Shown: piece by piece, positions 10,665 through 19,101 of the stretch
Position numbering within the stretch: position 1 is the first letter of the stretch
Layout: each line of letters starts with the position of its first letter
Source of the DNA: Thalassarchaeum sp002495735
GTDB lineage: Archaea > Thermoplasmatota > Poseidoniia > Poseidoniales > Thalassarchaeaceae
DNA length: 43,302 nt
Direction of reading: 5' to 3'
Assembly (NCBI GenBank): GCA_937911265.1
Contig: CALDRG010000024.1
Span: forward strand, 1 to 43,302
Made by a program: the position numbers and the translations under genes
Notes under the pieces: generated by a model
Told to the model about the DNA's origin: nothing
Database searches by the model: none
What the model saw: only the letters and a program-made list of their open reading frames with translations

Positions 10665-11699
10665 TCATAGCCCGTAGTAATCCGAAATTGCTCTATCAGT
10701 TTTAGCCACAGAAACGCGCCAATCGGATTCAGTTCCCATCAAAGCGCGAATACAGTCAATGTTTTCGGGGATCACGTCGCTCTCTTGGTGTATCGCTTGG
10801 AAGTAGTACAGCCTATCGCCCACCAACTTCACTCCGTCCTCCCAGATGAATATCTCATGCAGGTCACCCCACTTGCGGCCTAGATCGCGTGCCATCTCCA
10901 TGACTTCAGCGGTGGTTGTCAGTCGGTTCCCCTCTCCATGCATTACAATGACCCTTGGAGTCTGCCTCCATATGTCTAGAATCGATTCAGTTGTCTGACC
11001 ATGTCCTGAGGGAAGATCTGCGATGATGGCGTGAACATGCATCAGAGTGGTTGGAACTGCTACGGCCAGTGAGTTGATTTCGATTTCCGGCATCACCGTC
11101 ATGACGTCTGGGCCGTGGTGGCTGGGAACCTTTAACACCGGTTTAATGGCATTGATGGGACCCTTCTTCGAGTCACCTGGGTCGGCCGCCCTACGAATCA
11201 TGGTGCACTCGACCTTGAGGGAGTTGCCGAGTTCGTACAACGGCACGAGAGTGCGTGATAGTCCGGTGGTGTTGCAGGAGACAACTCTCGTGCCATCTGC
11301 ATTCATGTTCGCGGCGTGGTTGGCGCTAGAACTGTAGGACAAACCGGTGAGTTCGTGCTTCTCACCGCCTTGGAACATGTGCTTGATACTGGCTGCCTCG
11401 TACTTGGCAAGGTTTGCCGCCCCCATCTTACTTGGGGCACAGTCGATCACCACGTCCGCTGAGGCCAGCAGGTCGGAGAGTCCTCCATGGCACTCATATC
11501 CGCCGGATGAGAAGGAGGCTATGCGCTCTGGATTATCGGTGGTGCAGTACAGAGGGTAGCCCTTCTTCGCTGCTAGTTCGCACCCGAAACTGGGTCCTGT
11601 CTTGGTCACTCCCACGACTTCCATGTCATCCTGGGCGTCGACTGCATCGGCAACTCTCTTGCCGATTGTCCCGTAGCCGTTGATGGCGACCCTGATCAC
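10665..11699 (-). CDS. gap: Type II (archaeal) glyceraldehyde-3-phosphate dehydrogenase
   Basis: A 344-residue cytoplasmic enzyme of glycolysis and gluconeogenesis. It catalyses reversible NAD(P)-dependent oxidation and phosphorylation of glyceraldehyde-3-phosphate to 1,3-bisphosphoglycerate. The N-terminal Rossmann motif INGYGTIGKRV is at residues 6-16, and the catalytic cysteine is C142 in VVSCNTTGLSRTL. The CTTDNPERI and AADPGDSKKGPINA segments are characteristic of the archaeal family rather than bacterial Gap. The start is a GTG at 11699 preceded by a GAGGT ribosome binding site. A palindrome that contains the likely TATA box lies just upstream. The gene is transcribed away from the GXGXG gene and is separated by 76 bases from the subtilase start. 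Confidence 0.96.
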   Translation of the reverse strand: MIRVAINGYGTIGKRVADAVDAQDDMEVVGVTKTGPSFGCELAAKKGYPLYCTTDNPERIASFSSGGYECHGGLSDLLASADVVIDCAPSKMGAANLAKYEAASIKHMFQGGEKHELTGLSYSSSANHAANMNADGTRVVSCNTTGLSRTLVPLYELGNSLKVECTMIRRAADPGDSKKGPINAIKPVLKVPSHHGPDVMTVMPEIEINSLAVAVPTTLMHVHAIIADLPSGHGQTTESILDIWRQTPRVIVMHGEGNRLTTTAEVMEMARDLGRKWGDLHEIFIWEDGVKLVGDRLYYFQAIHQESDVIPENIDCIRALMGTESDWRVSVAKTDRAISDYYGL

Positions 11700-11721
11700 G
11701 CCTTGACCTCATAGCCCCTTG

Positions 11722-11739
11722 AGGGCGTTTTAACGCCCT
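11722..11739. promoter_or_regulatory. Palindrome containing the gap TATA-like core
   Basis: AGGGCGTT (11722-11729) and AACGCCCT (11732-11739) form a perfect 8-bp inverted repeat around two T bases. On the gap strand the centre reads GTTAAAAC, a TATA-like core about 31 bases upstream of the GTG at 11699. A dyad that coincides with the TATA element would let a dimeric regulator block TBP binding. The rest of the 164-base divergent interval has no other clear element, apart from a GGGAGAG ribosome binding site before the 11864 start. Confidence 0.45.
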
Positions 11740-11863
11740 TGCCAACCCTCTATCAACATACCCTTCTCCTCGCACCTCGAATTTACCCTCAATAGCCGCA
11801 ACTTGAGGCCGTGCTGCCCGTCAGAATGAAGACCACTAGCGTCATGTCCGCACAGGGAGAGCC

Positions 11864-13402
11864 ATGCGCGAGGTCACTGCGAAGAGCATGAAACTTGGTC
11901 GGGACCTAGATGGAATGCTGTCCGAAGCCCTAGAGAGGGACTTGCTGGTCAGGATCGGATGGGGTCGCGGAGGAGATGAGAAGCCCAAGAGCGGAGAGAT
12001 TGGGGCCATTTCTCATCTGCCCCCAAAATCAAGAGTTCTGCTGCTTGGCGACCTCGGTGAGTGCGCTGGGGGCATGAACAACGGAGGTACCTTCACGCTG
12101 CAAGGATCCAGTACATCGATGCTCGGGGCTTTTCAGCGAAACGGACGGATAGTCGTCGAAAAGGACGTCGGAGACCGTCTCGGACGTCGGATGACTGGAG
12201 GCTTCATCACAGTGCATGGCTCTGCCGGAGACGAAGTCGGTGCCTGCATGTCTGGTGGCACGGTAATCGTCCGGGGCCATGCTGGGAAGAGGGCTGGGGC
12301 CGGCATGAGCGCCGGAACTGTTGTTGTCCTTGGCTCAGTTGGCTCCGAGCCCGGAGTCGGTATGACTGGAGGGCGCGTGGTCATCGCCGGTAGTTGCCCC
12401 CCTCCCGGAGAAGGTGCGGCCATGAGAGGGATAGAAACCGCAGAGATGGCCCAGTTAGCTGAGCATCTAGAGCCGCTGGGGTTGACTCTGGAAGAAGATG
12501 CGTTGGTCCTAGTGCCGTCTGACTCCCCTTTGGGATCTACGAAGATGCCTGATTCATCGATAGCAGAGGGCTTTGAGAGCATCGTACTGGTGCCCTCGAC
12601 CTCGGACAGACTTCCTGAGCACTCTCCTCTCGATCCGTACACCCTCCTGATGCCGCTCGGCTCCAAAGAGGGCGGTCTACTGTTCCCAATCCCCTGGTTA
12701 ATCGAATCTGACTCCACCGACACCTGGCAGGGAGCGGCTTCGACTCAGCCAGCCCTGGTTAGGACTTCGCCCAGAGAGTGTGATCTGATTCTCGTAGGCG
12801 AGGGTAATCTCGTCGACTGTGGGGACTGGCTTGGGAATTGTGCAGGTATAGTACTTGATCTGGCTGACATGCCACCACTCAACGACGCCGAGATTGAGGC
12901 CATTCTGGTATCCATTACCTGCAAGATGAGCGATGAATCGATGATTCTCCTGCGTGACCGTGTCGATAGGGTCGATCACCTGTTCAGACTGGTTGTAGAC
13001 CTTGATTTGGACGGCGCAGTCATCGACGCAGCAGCCCCTGGTGGCAGTCGCGCGGCGTCTGCTCTACCACGAATAGGTCTCGCCGCCCGGGCGATGAACC
13101 TGACCGAGCAAGGGCGCCATCTACTCATCGAGATGGATGAGGCACCGAGTGCTGAGGACATGTTGATTGCAATCGCGGCAGGATGTCCTATCTTAGTGGC
13201 GCCACCTCCTGAAGATGGTCTCGAGGAGACCTTGGTCTGGCTCGACTCGGCCGTTCGGGGTTGGATGCATGAGTTAGGCCTTGATGGGCTGGAGAAACTC
13301 AGTAGAAGAAACCTCAGGGCCCTAGATTACGACACAGCCTCCATCAGCGGCCTGAGGCTGATTGGTTACGACCGCCCACTGCCCATGTGGCTTGGTAATT
13401 GA
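11864..13402 (+). CDS. GXGXG-domain protein fused to a degenerate glutamate-synthase-like barrel
   Basis: A 512-residue protein. Residues about 55-180 form a GXGXG beta-helix with repeated turns such as GGFITVHG, GGTVIVRG, AGTVVVLG and GGRVVIAG. This fold occurs in glutamate synthase domain 3 (archaeal GltB3) and in formylmethanofuran dehydrogenase FwdC. Residues about 300-500 look like the second half of the glutamate synthase FMN barrel: LDGAVIDAAAPGGSRAAS (382-399), then LLIEMDEAPSAEDMLIAIAAGC, then a C-terminal helix pair like the family end. The Cys cluster that binds the 3Fe-4S centre is missing, so glutamate synthase activity is doubtful. The order, GXGXG before barrel, is the reverse of GltB. 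It precedes pheT by 8 bases. The function is unknown; the family link is moderately sure for the N-terminal half. Confidence 0.75.
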   Translation: MREVTAKSMKLGRDLDGMLSEALERDLLVRIGWGRGGDEKPKSGEIGAISHLPPKSRVLLLGDLGECAGGMNNGGTFTLQGSSTSMLGAFQRNGRIVVEKDVGDRLGRRMTGGFITVHGSAGDEVGACMSGGTVIVRGHAGKRAGAGMSAGTVVVLGSVGSEPGVGMTGGRVVIAGSCPPPGEGAAMRGIETAEMAQLAEHLEPLGLTLEEDALVLVPSDSPLGSTKMPDSSIAEGFESIVLVPSTSDRLPEHSPLDPYTLLMPLGSKEGGLLFPIPWLIESDSTDTWQGAASTQPALVRTSPRECDLILVGEGNLVDCGDWLGNCAGIVLDLADMPPLNDAEIEAILVSITCKMSDESMILLRDRVDRVDHLFRLVVDLDLDGAVIDAAAPGGSRAASALPRIGLAARAMNLTEQGRHLLIEMDEAPSAEDMLIAIAAGCPILVAPPPEDGLEETLVWLDSAVRGWMHELGLDGLEKLSRRNLRALDYDTASISGLRLIGYDRPLPMWLGN

Positions 13403-13410
13403 GGTGAGAA

Positions 13411-15165
13411 ATGCCTACTCTAAACCTTCAGCACTCCGTCTTGCAGTACATCCAGGGAATCAACGGCGCCGAGCACTCTGGCGGAAGCTGGTCAGACTGG
13501 CTACCAGCTATGGGGTGCCCAGTAGAGGGCAATGACGACGAAATCATCGAGGTCGAAGTCTTTCCAGACCGCCCCGATCTGCTCAGTCACGAATCTCTAG
13601 CTCGGGCTGCCAGGAGTTTCGTAGGTGGGACTTTCGAAGATCCATCTGTCGAGGTTTCTGAGAGCGGAGTGGAAATGGTGGTTGACCCATCCTTAGAACA
13701 GGTCAGACCGGTCATCATGGCAGCGATAGTCAGAGGTGTTAACACTGGAAACACCGACTCCGAGAAGAATGAGTTCATCCAGTCCCTGATGGACCATCAA
13801 GAGAAACTTCATCTGACACTAGGGCGCAAGCGCAAATTCGCCTCTATAGGCGTGCACGACCTATCTATGCTCTCTGAGCCGTTCAAGGTCGTCACGGTAC
13901 CTGAATCGCATTCCTTCGTGCCTTTGATGATGAGTGAGGAGATGACAATTAAGCAGATTTTGGAAGAACATCCCAAGGGCGTCGAATACGCGCACCTGAT
14001 GGATGGCTTGGATTCATTTCCAGTGATTATCGATTCCAACGACGACATCCTGTCGTTCCCTCCGATAATCAATGGTGACCACACCACAGTCACAGAGTCC
14101 ACGACGGATTTCTTCATTGACGTGACTGGATGGGACGAGCGGGCTTGTGAAGCATGCCTGATACTGGTGTGCCTGTCACTGCATGAGAGAGGTGGTGCGA
14201 TTGAAAGCGTCAGCGTCACCGGATACGATAGCGATGTTGCCAACACTCCACGCGGGGATGCCGTGAGGCATCGGGTTCCGGACCAGTTGATTGAGAAAGT
14301 GCTAGGTCTAGATTTGGGTTCAGATGAGATTGCGGCCGCCCTGATTAAGATGGGTGGACGACTGATTGAATCGAGAACGGTTACCGACGGCGTGAACAGG
14401 GTGGAGCGGTGGGCGGACTGTGCAGTGGGCGAGCGAGAGCACGTGGTGGAAATGCCACGATGGCGCAGCGACATAATGCACCCAATAGACATCGTCGAGG
14501 ACATAGCCATCGGGTACGGCTACGACAATATGCCCGAGAAGTTCTCCGCAGTCCACCTAGACGCGGTTCCGCTGAGTTCGTCACACCTTGAACGCAGAAT
14601 CAGGGCAAGCCTGAGGTCACTGGGAATCCAAGAGACGCAAGGACTTACCCTGTCGAATGAAAGGGACCAGTTCAAGAGAGTCAGATGGCCTGCCCGAGGG
14701 AGGCTGTCAGTGATCTCCAACCCTATCACCAGAGACCATACTATGCTACGCCAGTACCTCCTGCCCTCTCTGCTGAAGCTGCTTGCGGCCAATCGGCATC
14801 ACGAGTTGCCACAGAAGGTGTATGAATTGGGAGAGGTTGTGAGTAACTCTGCAAACTCGACGAGGGTGGCTTGGGCATGTGCCGAGGTCGGAGGTGGGTT
14901 CACTGCGGCAAAAGGCATCGCACAGGCCCTGTTGAGGGACCTCGGTGCAGATATGGACGAAGTCGTGTTCGAAGCGACAGAGGAAGAACAGGGACCCTGG
15001 ATAGCAGGCCGTGGGGCGAGAGTACTCATCTCAGGAGAGGAGCTCGGGCAGTTTGGAGAGATCGACCCAGTAGTCGGCTACGAATTCGGGCTGAAATCGC
15101 CCATCCATGCGGGCGAGTTCGACATCGAAGCCTCAGGTCGACTGATCCCGCGGCCCGTCCTATAG
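13411..15165 (+). CDS. pheT: Phenylalanyl-tRNA synthetase beta subunit
   Basis: A 584-residue archaeal-type PheT, the noncatalytic partner of PheS in the (alpha beta)2 enzyme that charges tRNA-Phe. The sequence shows the N-terminal B1-like region with EVFPDRPDLLSHESLARA, the B3/B4 editing domain (about 100-270), the B5 domain (RHRVPDQLIEKVLGLDL through MPRWRSDIMHPIDIVEDIAIGYGYDNMP) and the catalytic-like core (RIRASLRSLGIQETQGLTLS onward). The length suits archaeal PheT, which lacks the tRNA-binding N-domain and C-terminal domain of bacterial PheT. A GGTGAG ribosome binding site overlaps the upstream stop codon, so translation is probably coupled to the GXGXG gene. PheS is not in the window. 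Confidence 0.95.
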   Translation: MPTLNLQHSVLQYIQGINGAEHSGGSWSDWLPAMGCPVEGNDDEIIEVEVFPDRPDLLSHESLARAARSFVGGTFEDPSVEVSESGVEMVVDPSLEQVRPVIMAAIVRGVNTGNTDSEKNEFIQSLMDHQEKLHLTLGRKRKFASIGVHDLSMLSEPFKVVTVPESHSFVPLMMSEEMTIKQILEEHPKGVEYAHLMDGLDSFPVIIDSNDDILSFPPIINGDHTTVTESTTDFFIDVTGWDERACEACLILVCLSLHERGGAIESVSVTGYDSDVANTPRGDAVRHRVPDQLIEKVLGLDLGSDEIAAALIKMGGRLIESRTVTDGVNRVERWADCAVGEREHVVEMPRWRSDIMHPIDIVEDIAIGYGYDNMPEKFSAVHLDAVPLSSSHLERRIRASLRSLGIQETQGLTLSNERDQFKRVRWPARGRLSVISNPITRDHTMLRQYLLPSLLKLLAANRHHELPQKVYELGEVVSNSANSTRVAWACAEVGGGFTAAKGIAQALLRDLGADMDEVVFEATEEEQGPWIAGRGARVLISGEELGQFGEIDPVVGYEFGLKSPIHAGEFDIEASGRLIPRPVL

Positions 15166-15172
15166 AGGGGCC

Positions 15173-15370
15173 TCATTGTTTCTTGGAATCATCCCCGAGA
15201 AGCGCCATGGCATCCTTGAAAGCTGCGTTTTCAAGATGGCTTCGGTCGGCCACTATCTCTCCAGAGGAGTCATCTGGCTTCCTCTCGTACTCAACGATCT
15301 TACGCTTTTTGGGCTGCTTAACATGGCGCGGCTCGGCCGGTTTCTTCCCGAACGGCCATATCTTTGCCAT
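15173..15370 (-). CDS. Small basic hypothetical protein
   Basis: A 65-residue protein that begins MAKIWPFGKKPAEPRH, continues with a lysine-rich stretch (KQPKKRKIVEYERKP), and ends with a helical segment (NAAFKDAMALLGDDSKK). It has no signal peptide or membrane segment. A strong GGAGG ribosome binding site lies at the correct distance upstream of the ATG. Its stop is 7 bases from that of pheT on the other strand. No family was recognised. The ribosome binding site and sensible codon use support a real gene. Confidence 0.65.
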   Translation of the reverse strand: MAKIWPFGKKPAEPRHVKQPKKRKIVEYERKPDDSSGEIVADRSHLENAAFKDAMALLGDDSKKQ

Positions 15371-15434
15371 GTTCCTCCAACAACGCCTCGGGCCATCAAT
15401 ACTTCGCTGGACTCGATAACAGAGGGGAGCAGGG

Positions 15435-15440
15435 ATAAAA
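15435..15440 (+). promoter_or_regulatory. TATA-like box for the SGNH hydrolase gene
   Basis: ATAAAA, within GGGATAAAAGAG, is centred 27-28 bases before the GTG start at 15465. This is the spacing expected for a leaderless mRNA that starts at the GTG. It lies in the 94-base divergent interval shared with the small minus-strand gene. Confidence 0.5.
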
Positions 15441-15464
15441 GAGTGAGAACGATGACAGTCGGCC

Positions 15465-18323
15465 GTGAACGAGCGTCAGTTTACCTTGGTTCTCGTTTTC
15501 TTACTGATTACATCCAGCCATCCACCGAGCACCTTGGATTCTCCTAGTGAGGATGCCCAATCATATCCTAAAACGAGTGCTCTTGACGTGCTGATGCTTG
15601 GCAATTCGTATACCAATCAGAACAATCTCGCTTCGATACTCGATAACATCCTGTCCGAGGGAGGAGATGCTGAAGTCTCAGCACTGACCAGTGGGGGGTT
15701 GAAACTCTACGAACACGAAGATCGAGCTAGGGAAAGTGGCAGTCAATGGAACATCGCACTCAATGAACCGAACGATTTTGTGATTCTCCAAGACCAGAGT
15801 CAGGTCCCATCTTTCCCAACCAGCTCTCAAAACTGGCAGGACAGCAGAAACGCAGCAATTTACCTTAATCAACGTGCCTTGGACTCGGGAGGCAGCACTA
15901 TTCTGTTCATGACATGGGGGCACAAGGATGGAGATTTGAACAATCAGTGGAGGAGCCCGGATTACCCATCGATGCAACTGCATTTACAGCAGGGGTACGA
16001 GATGTATCTTGAGAATATCACAACGCAAACGGAACCAGCCTTCATCGCACCGGTGGGCTTAGCCTACAAGCATCTGTACGACACAGTCGCTGATACTGGA
16101 GTTGACCCGAGCGCTGGAGCGACTGCATTCTCGACTCTGTATTCCAGCGATGGTTCGCATCCCTCGATAGACGGGACATATCTCTCTGCGTGCGTCTTCA
16201 CTGCTGTAATCACCGGAGAATCGCCTGTTGGGCGCATCTATCCTGGACAAATCTCCCCTGCGAGAGCGCTGGAGTTGCAAGAGGCCGCTGCTGCGACTGT
16301 GTTCAATATCACAGACTACCTATATCCATTCGAAATTGGGCCACTCGGCACCGAGTTCGGCCCGGATTCTGGATCGATCTTCGACATCGACCCGGGGGCT
16401 ACAATTGGACTCAATTTCAACTTCACCAACCACGCAGGGGTTGACGATGATGCGCTTGTGAGTATCAGCGGCCCTGGGGACTGGTCAATCGAGTGGTTGA
16501 ATTCTGAACCCCCAGAGGTCGGACATACCTACGACGCCCCCTCTGGCAATCTCCAGTGGGTGCAGTTCTCAATCACCGCTCCGCAGGTTTCTGGCGGTTA
16601 CCCGCTGGCTGGCTCACTGCACCCGTTCAGCATGCAGCTCACTAGCGAATCGGACGGTTCGAAGGACTGGTACAACTTCTCATTAGAGTACGGCTTCTAC
16701 CACTCTGCCACTATAGACGAGGGCGGCGGCAACGCTTCCCTATCGCCCGGTGATGTTATCGATTTGTTCGTGACTGCGAGGAACCTAGGCAATTCGGTGC
16801 GCGACCTTGTAGTGGAAATCGCAGAAGTTGATTCGGACGGCTCGTTAATCGGGGAGTCGGGGATGTCGCTCTCCAGCGCCGGCTGGGCTGCTATCGTCCT
16901 CAGCAGAGTTCAACTGGATTCTATGGCTCCCAATGAATCTGGCCAGATACGCCTTCAGGTCCAGGCCCCCGATAGATACCCAGGTGCTCTGTTCTTCGAT
17001 GTCATGGTCTGGAGCAGCGCCTCTCCGGATCAGGTCTCTACGGTTAATCAGAGAGTTAGCATAGTCCCTCGGACTGGAGGGATGCTGGCGCTACAGGAGA
17101 ACGGTTGCAACGGAGACACTAACCCAGGGGAGACCTGTCACGGATCCTTCCGAATAGAGAATACGGGAGACGTTTCCTCTACCTTCGAATTGATATTAGT
17201 AAATACTCCAGAATGGCTAACTGTGGAATTCGATCAGAGTAGCGTCACTCTAGGCCCAGGGCAGTCACTGAGCGGCATTCAGATTTCCTGCACGGTTTCG
17301 CAAGGAACAGCAGCGGATCTAACTGCGGAGTTCTTGGTCCAATTGTGGCTGGGGGATTGGTCGCCCCATGAACTACAATTGACAATAACTGTCGGAGAGT
17401 ACTACGATTGGCTACTTGAGAGGGCCTCATCAGACCTGTCAGAGAACAATAACCTGACTTCGCAGTGGACTCTTACCAACGCCGGTAACGAGCCGGACGG
17501 CCTAGTGGTCAATCTCGATGTCAACATGGTCATCGAATTCGGCCTAGTACCCCCTCCGGGAGCTTTCACCGGGACTGAGAGTAGTAATCCCCGTTCATTT
17601 GAGATTATGAATGTCGAACCGGGTGATTCAGTGGAATTCGGCGCATGGATGGCAGTACCGACAGAGGCCCCGGTAGAGACCACAGCAATCCTGACCGTCG
17701 AGGTCCGGTCGATTCGAGATCCAGATATCATATTCTCTGCAGAGGACTCGGTCATCGTGCCAGCCGCATTTGTGCCCGACGAGAATGAGGGTGGAGAGGA
17801 GTTCCTGCAGAATATCATCAACTGGTTGGAGGTCTGGCACGAACTATTCCTGATTGCCATCGTGGTCATCGCAGGGTGCATAGGGGTATCTGTAGCTGTC
17901 AGGACTAGGAAGCAGCGTGAACTGGCACTCAGGGATCCCGCCCCTCCTACTGAGGAGAAGGCGGAAGAGTGGATGGCTAGGTTCGAGGAGAAAGTTAGAC
18001 AGGCGCCCGAACTCGTGGAAAGCCCTCAGATAGGGGCGCGAGATTTCGCCGCTGAGTTCATTGAAAAGTCCGGCGGGTTGTCAGAGAAACCACAAGAAGG
18101 GCCCAGCAAGGAAGTTGTGGAAACGGCCAGCGATGTGTTGGACATGTATCAGACCGAGCATGACATTGAGTCAGCCACTGAGATGGCAGACAGGATGACA
18201 CAGGGAGAGGTGCCGCACCCTGACAATGTGATGCTTGACCCAGCCGAGCAGGAGACTCGCAGGGCCGTGCCCAAGAAACGCAGAGATGATGATAGCCCGG
18301 CGGATTACGACTTGGAACTGTGA
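15465..18323 (+). CDS. Membrane-anchored surface protein with SGNH hydrolase domain
   Basis: A 952-residue protein. Residues 1-24 form a signal peptide. Residues 40-280 are an SGNH/GDSL-type hydrolase domain: block I MLGNSYT with the nucleophile S48, a LQDQSQ block at 108-113, and the catalytic DGSH with D229 and H232. It resembles the DUF4886-like branch of the SGNH superfamily; the ester or glycan substrate is unknown. Residues about 300-770 are three or four Ig-like, CARDB/NEW3-like modules. A membrane helix (about 793-813) is followed by a 140-residue charged cytoplasmic tail. Start: GTG at 15465, supported by the TATA spacing. It overlaps rnhB by 4 bases, so the two are translationally coupled. 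Confidence 0.85.
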   Translation: MNERQFTLVLVFLLITSSHPPSTLDSPSEDAQSYPKTSALDVLMLGNSYTNQNNLASILDNILSEGGDAEVSALTSGGLKLYEHEDRARESGSQWNIALNEPNDFVILQDQSQVPSFPTSSQNWQDSRNAAIYLNQRALDSGGSTILFMTWGHKDGDLNNQWRSPDYPSMQLHLQQGYEMYLENITTQTEPAFIAPVGLAYKHLYDTVADTGVDPSAGATAFSTLYSSDGSHPSIDGTYLSACVFTAVITGESPVGRIYPGQISPARALELQEAAAATVFNITDYLYPFEIGPLGTEFGPDSGSIFDIDPGATIGLNFNFTNHAGVDDDALVSISGPGDWSIEWLNSEPPEVGHTYDAPSGNLQWVQFSITAPQVSGGYPLAGSLHPFSMQLTSESDGSKDWYNFSLEYGFYHSATIDEGGGNASLSPGDVIDLFVTARNLGNSVRDLVVEIAEVDSDGSLIGESGMSLSSAGWAAIVLSRVQLDSMAPNESGQIRLQVQAPDRYPGALFFDVMVWSSASPDQVSTVNQRVSIVPRTGGMLALQENGCNGDTNPGETCHGSFRIENTGDVSSTFELILVNTPEWLTVEFDQSSVTLGPGQSLSGIQISCTVSQGTAADLTAEFLVQLWLGDWSPHELQLTITVGEYYDWLLERASSDLSENNNLTSQWTLTNAGNEPDGLVVNLDVNMVIEFGLVPPPGAFTGTESSNPRSFEIMNVEPGDSVEFGAWMAVPTEAPVETTAILTVEVRSIRDPDIIFSAEDSVIVPAAFVPDENEGGEEFLQNIINWLEVWHELFLIAIVVIAGCIGVSVAVRTRKQRELALRDPAPPTEEKAEEWMARFEEKVRQAPELVESPQIGARDFAAEFIEKSGGLSEKPQEGPSKEVVETASDVLDMYQTEHDIESATEMADRMTQGEVPHPDNVMLDPAEQETRRAVPKKRRDDDSPADYDLEL

Positions 18324-19054
18324 GCGGACTGAAGATAGGTGTCGACGAAGCCGGCAGGGGTCCTGTGATAGGCCCCCTGGTGGTATGTGCGCTCTGTATA
18401 CCGGATACGGACGAGAGTGTGTTGCGGGAATTTGGTGCAAGAGACTCCAAGGAGTTGTCTCCGGCAGAGCGACGCAGGATCTCTGAGAAGATTCTATCAG
18501 AGGCTGAGGCCAGTGGATGGGGGGTTGGAATAGTGATCTGTGAAGCCGAGAGGATAGACTCAAACAGCCAGTATTCTGATCTCAACCGACTCGAGATTGA
18601 GTTGTTCGCAGAAGCCATCGAGGCTGCAGCGAAAAGCGGCTCTCGCGGAACGGTGATGGCTGACGCCTGCGATGTGAATGAGGAACGTTTCACGAACAGA
18701 TTGGTATCTCGCTTAGGCAGTGATTGGTCCGAGTGGAAGGTGTTTTCACAGCACGGGATGGACTCGCAGAATGTGGTGGCCGGAGCAGCGAGCATCCTGG
18801 CAAAGGTGAGACGAGACGAAGCAATATCGGTTACCGAAGCGCAGTTAGGAATCGCAATCGGCTCGGGCTACCCCTCTGACCCCCTAACTAGGGAGGCCGT
18901 GAAGGAACTGGTCTCGGGAGAACTGCCGCACGAGTGCCTCAGGTGGAGCTGGTCGACCGTATCTGACGTCTGGAGGGAAGTTCACGGTGGACCTGTCCCC
19001 CTTAGGATTGGGGGCGGCTCTGTAGCCCTCCAATCATCGCTCGACGAGTGGTGA
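18320..19054 (+). CDS. rnhB: Ribonuclease HII
   Basis: A 244-residue enzyme that cuts the RNA strand of RNA-DNA hybrids and removes single ribonucleotides from DNA. The family N-terminus GVDEAGRGPVIGPLVV contains catalytic D9 and E10. The other metal-binding acids are likely D115 (VMADACDVN) and D148 (HGMDSQN), followed by the conserved AASILAKVRRD. The GTG start lies inside the stop of the SGNH gene (GTGA overlap). The 3' end reaches 19054, before the gltX ATG. Confidence 0.95.
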   Translation: MSGLKIGVDEAGRGPVIGPLVVCALCIPDTDESVLREFGARDSKELSPAERRRISEKILSEAEASGWGVGIVICEAERIDSNSQYSDLNRLEIELFAEAIEAAAKSGSRGTVMADACDVNEERFTNRLVSRLGSDWSEWKVFSQHGMDSQNVVAGAASILAKVRRDEAISVTEAQLGIAIGSGYPSDPLTREAVKELVSGELPHECLRWSWSTVSDVWREVHGGPVPLRIGGGSVALQSSLDEW

Positions 19055-19101
19055 GTACGCGAAGCGTGAAATGCTGCTTTTGGGTGGTATCAACCGGTAT
19101 C

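Noticed and set aside
13809..14510. 233-codon frame opposite pheT
   Set aside because: PheT domains are continuous on the plus strand; the opposite frame is Ser/Thr/Ile-rich noise.
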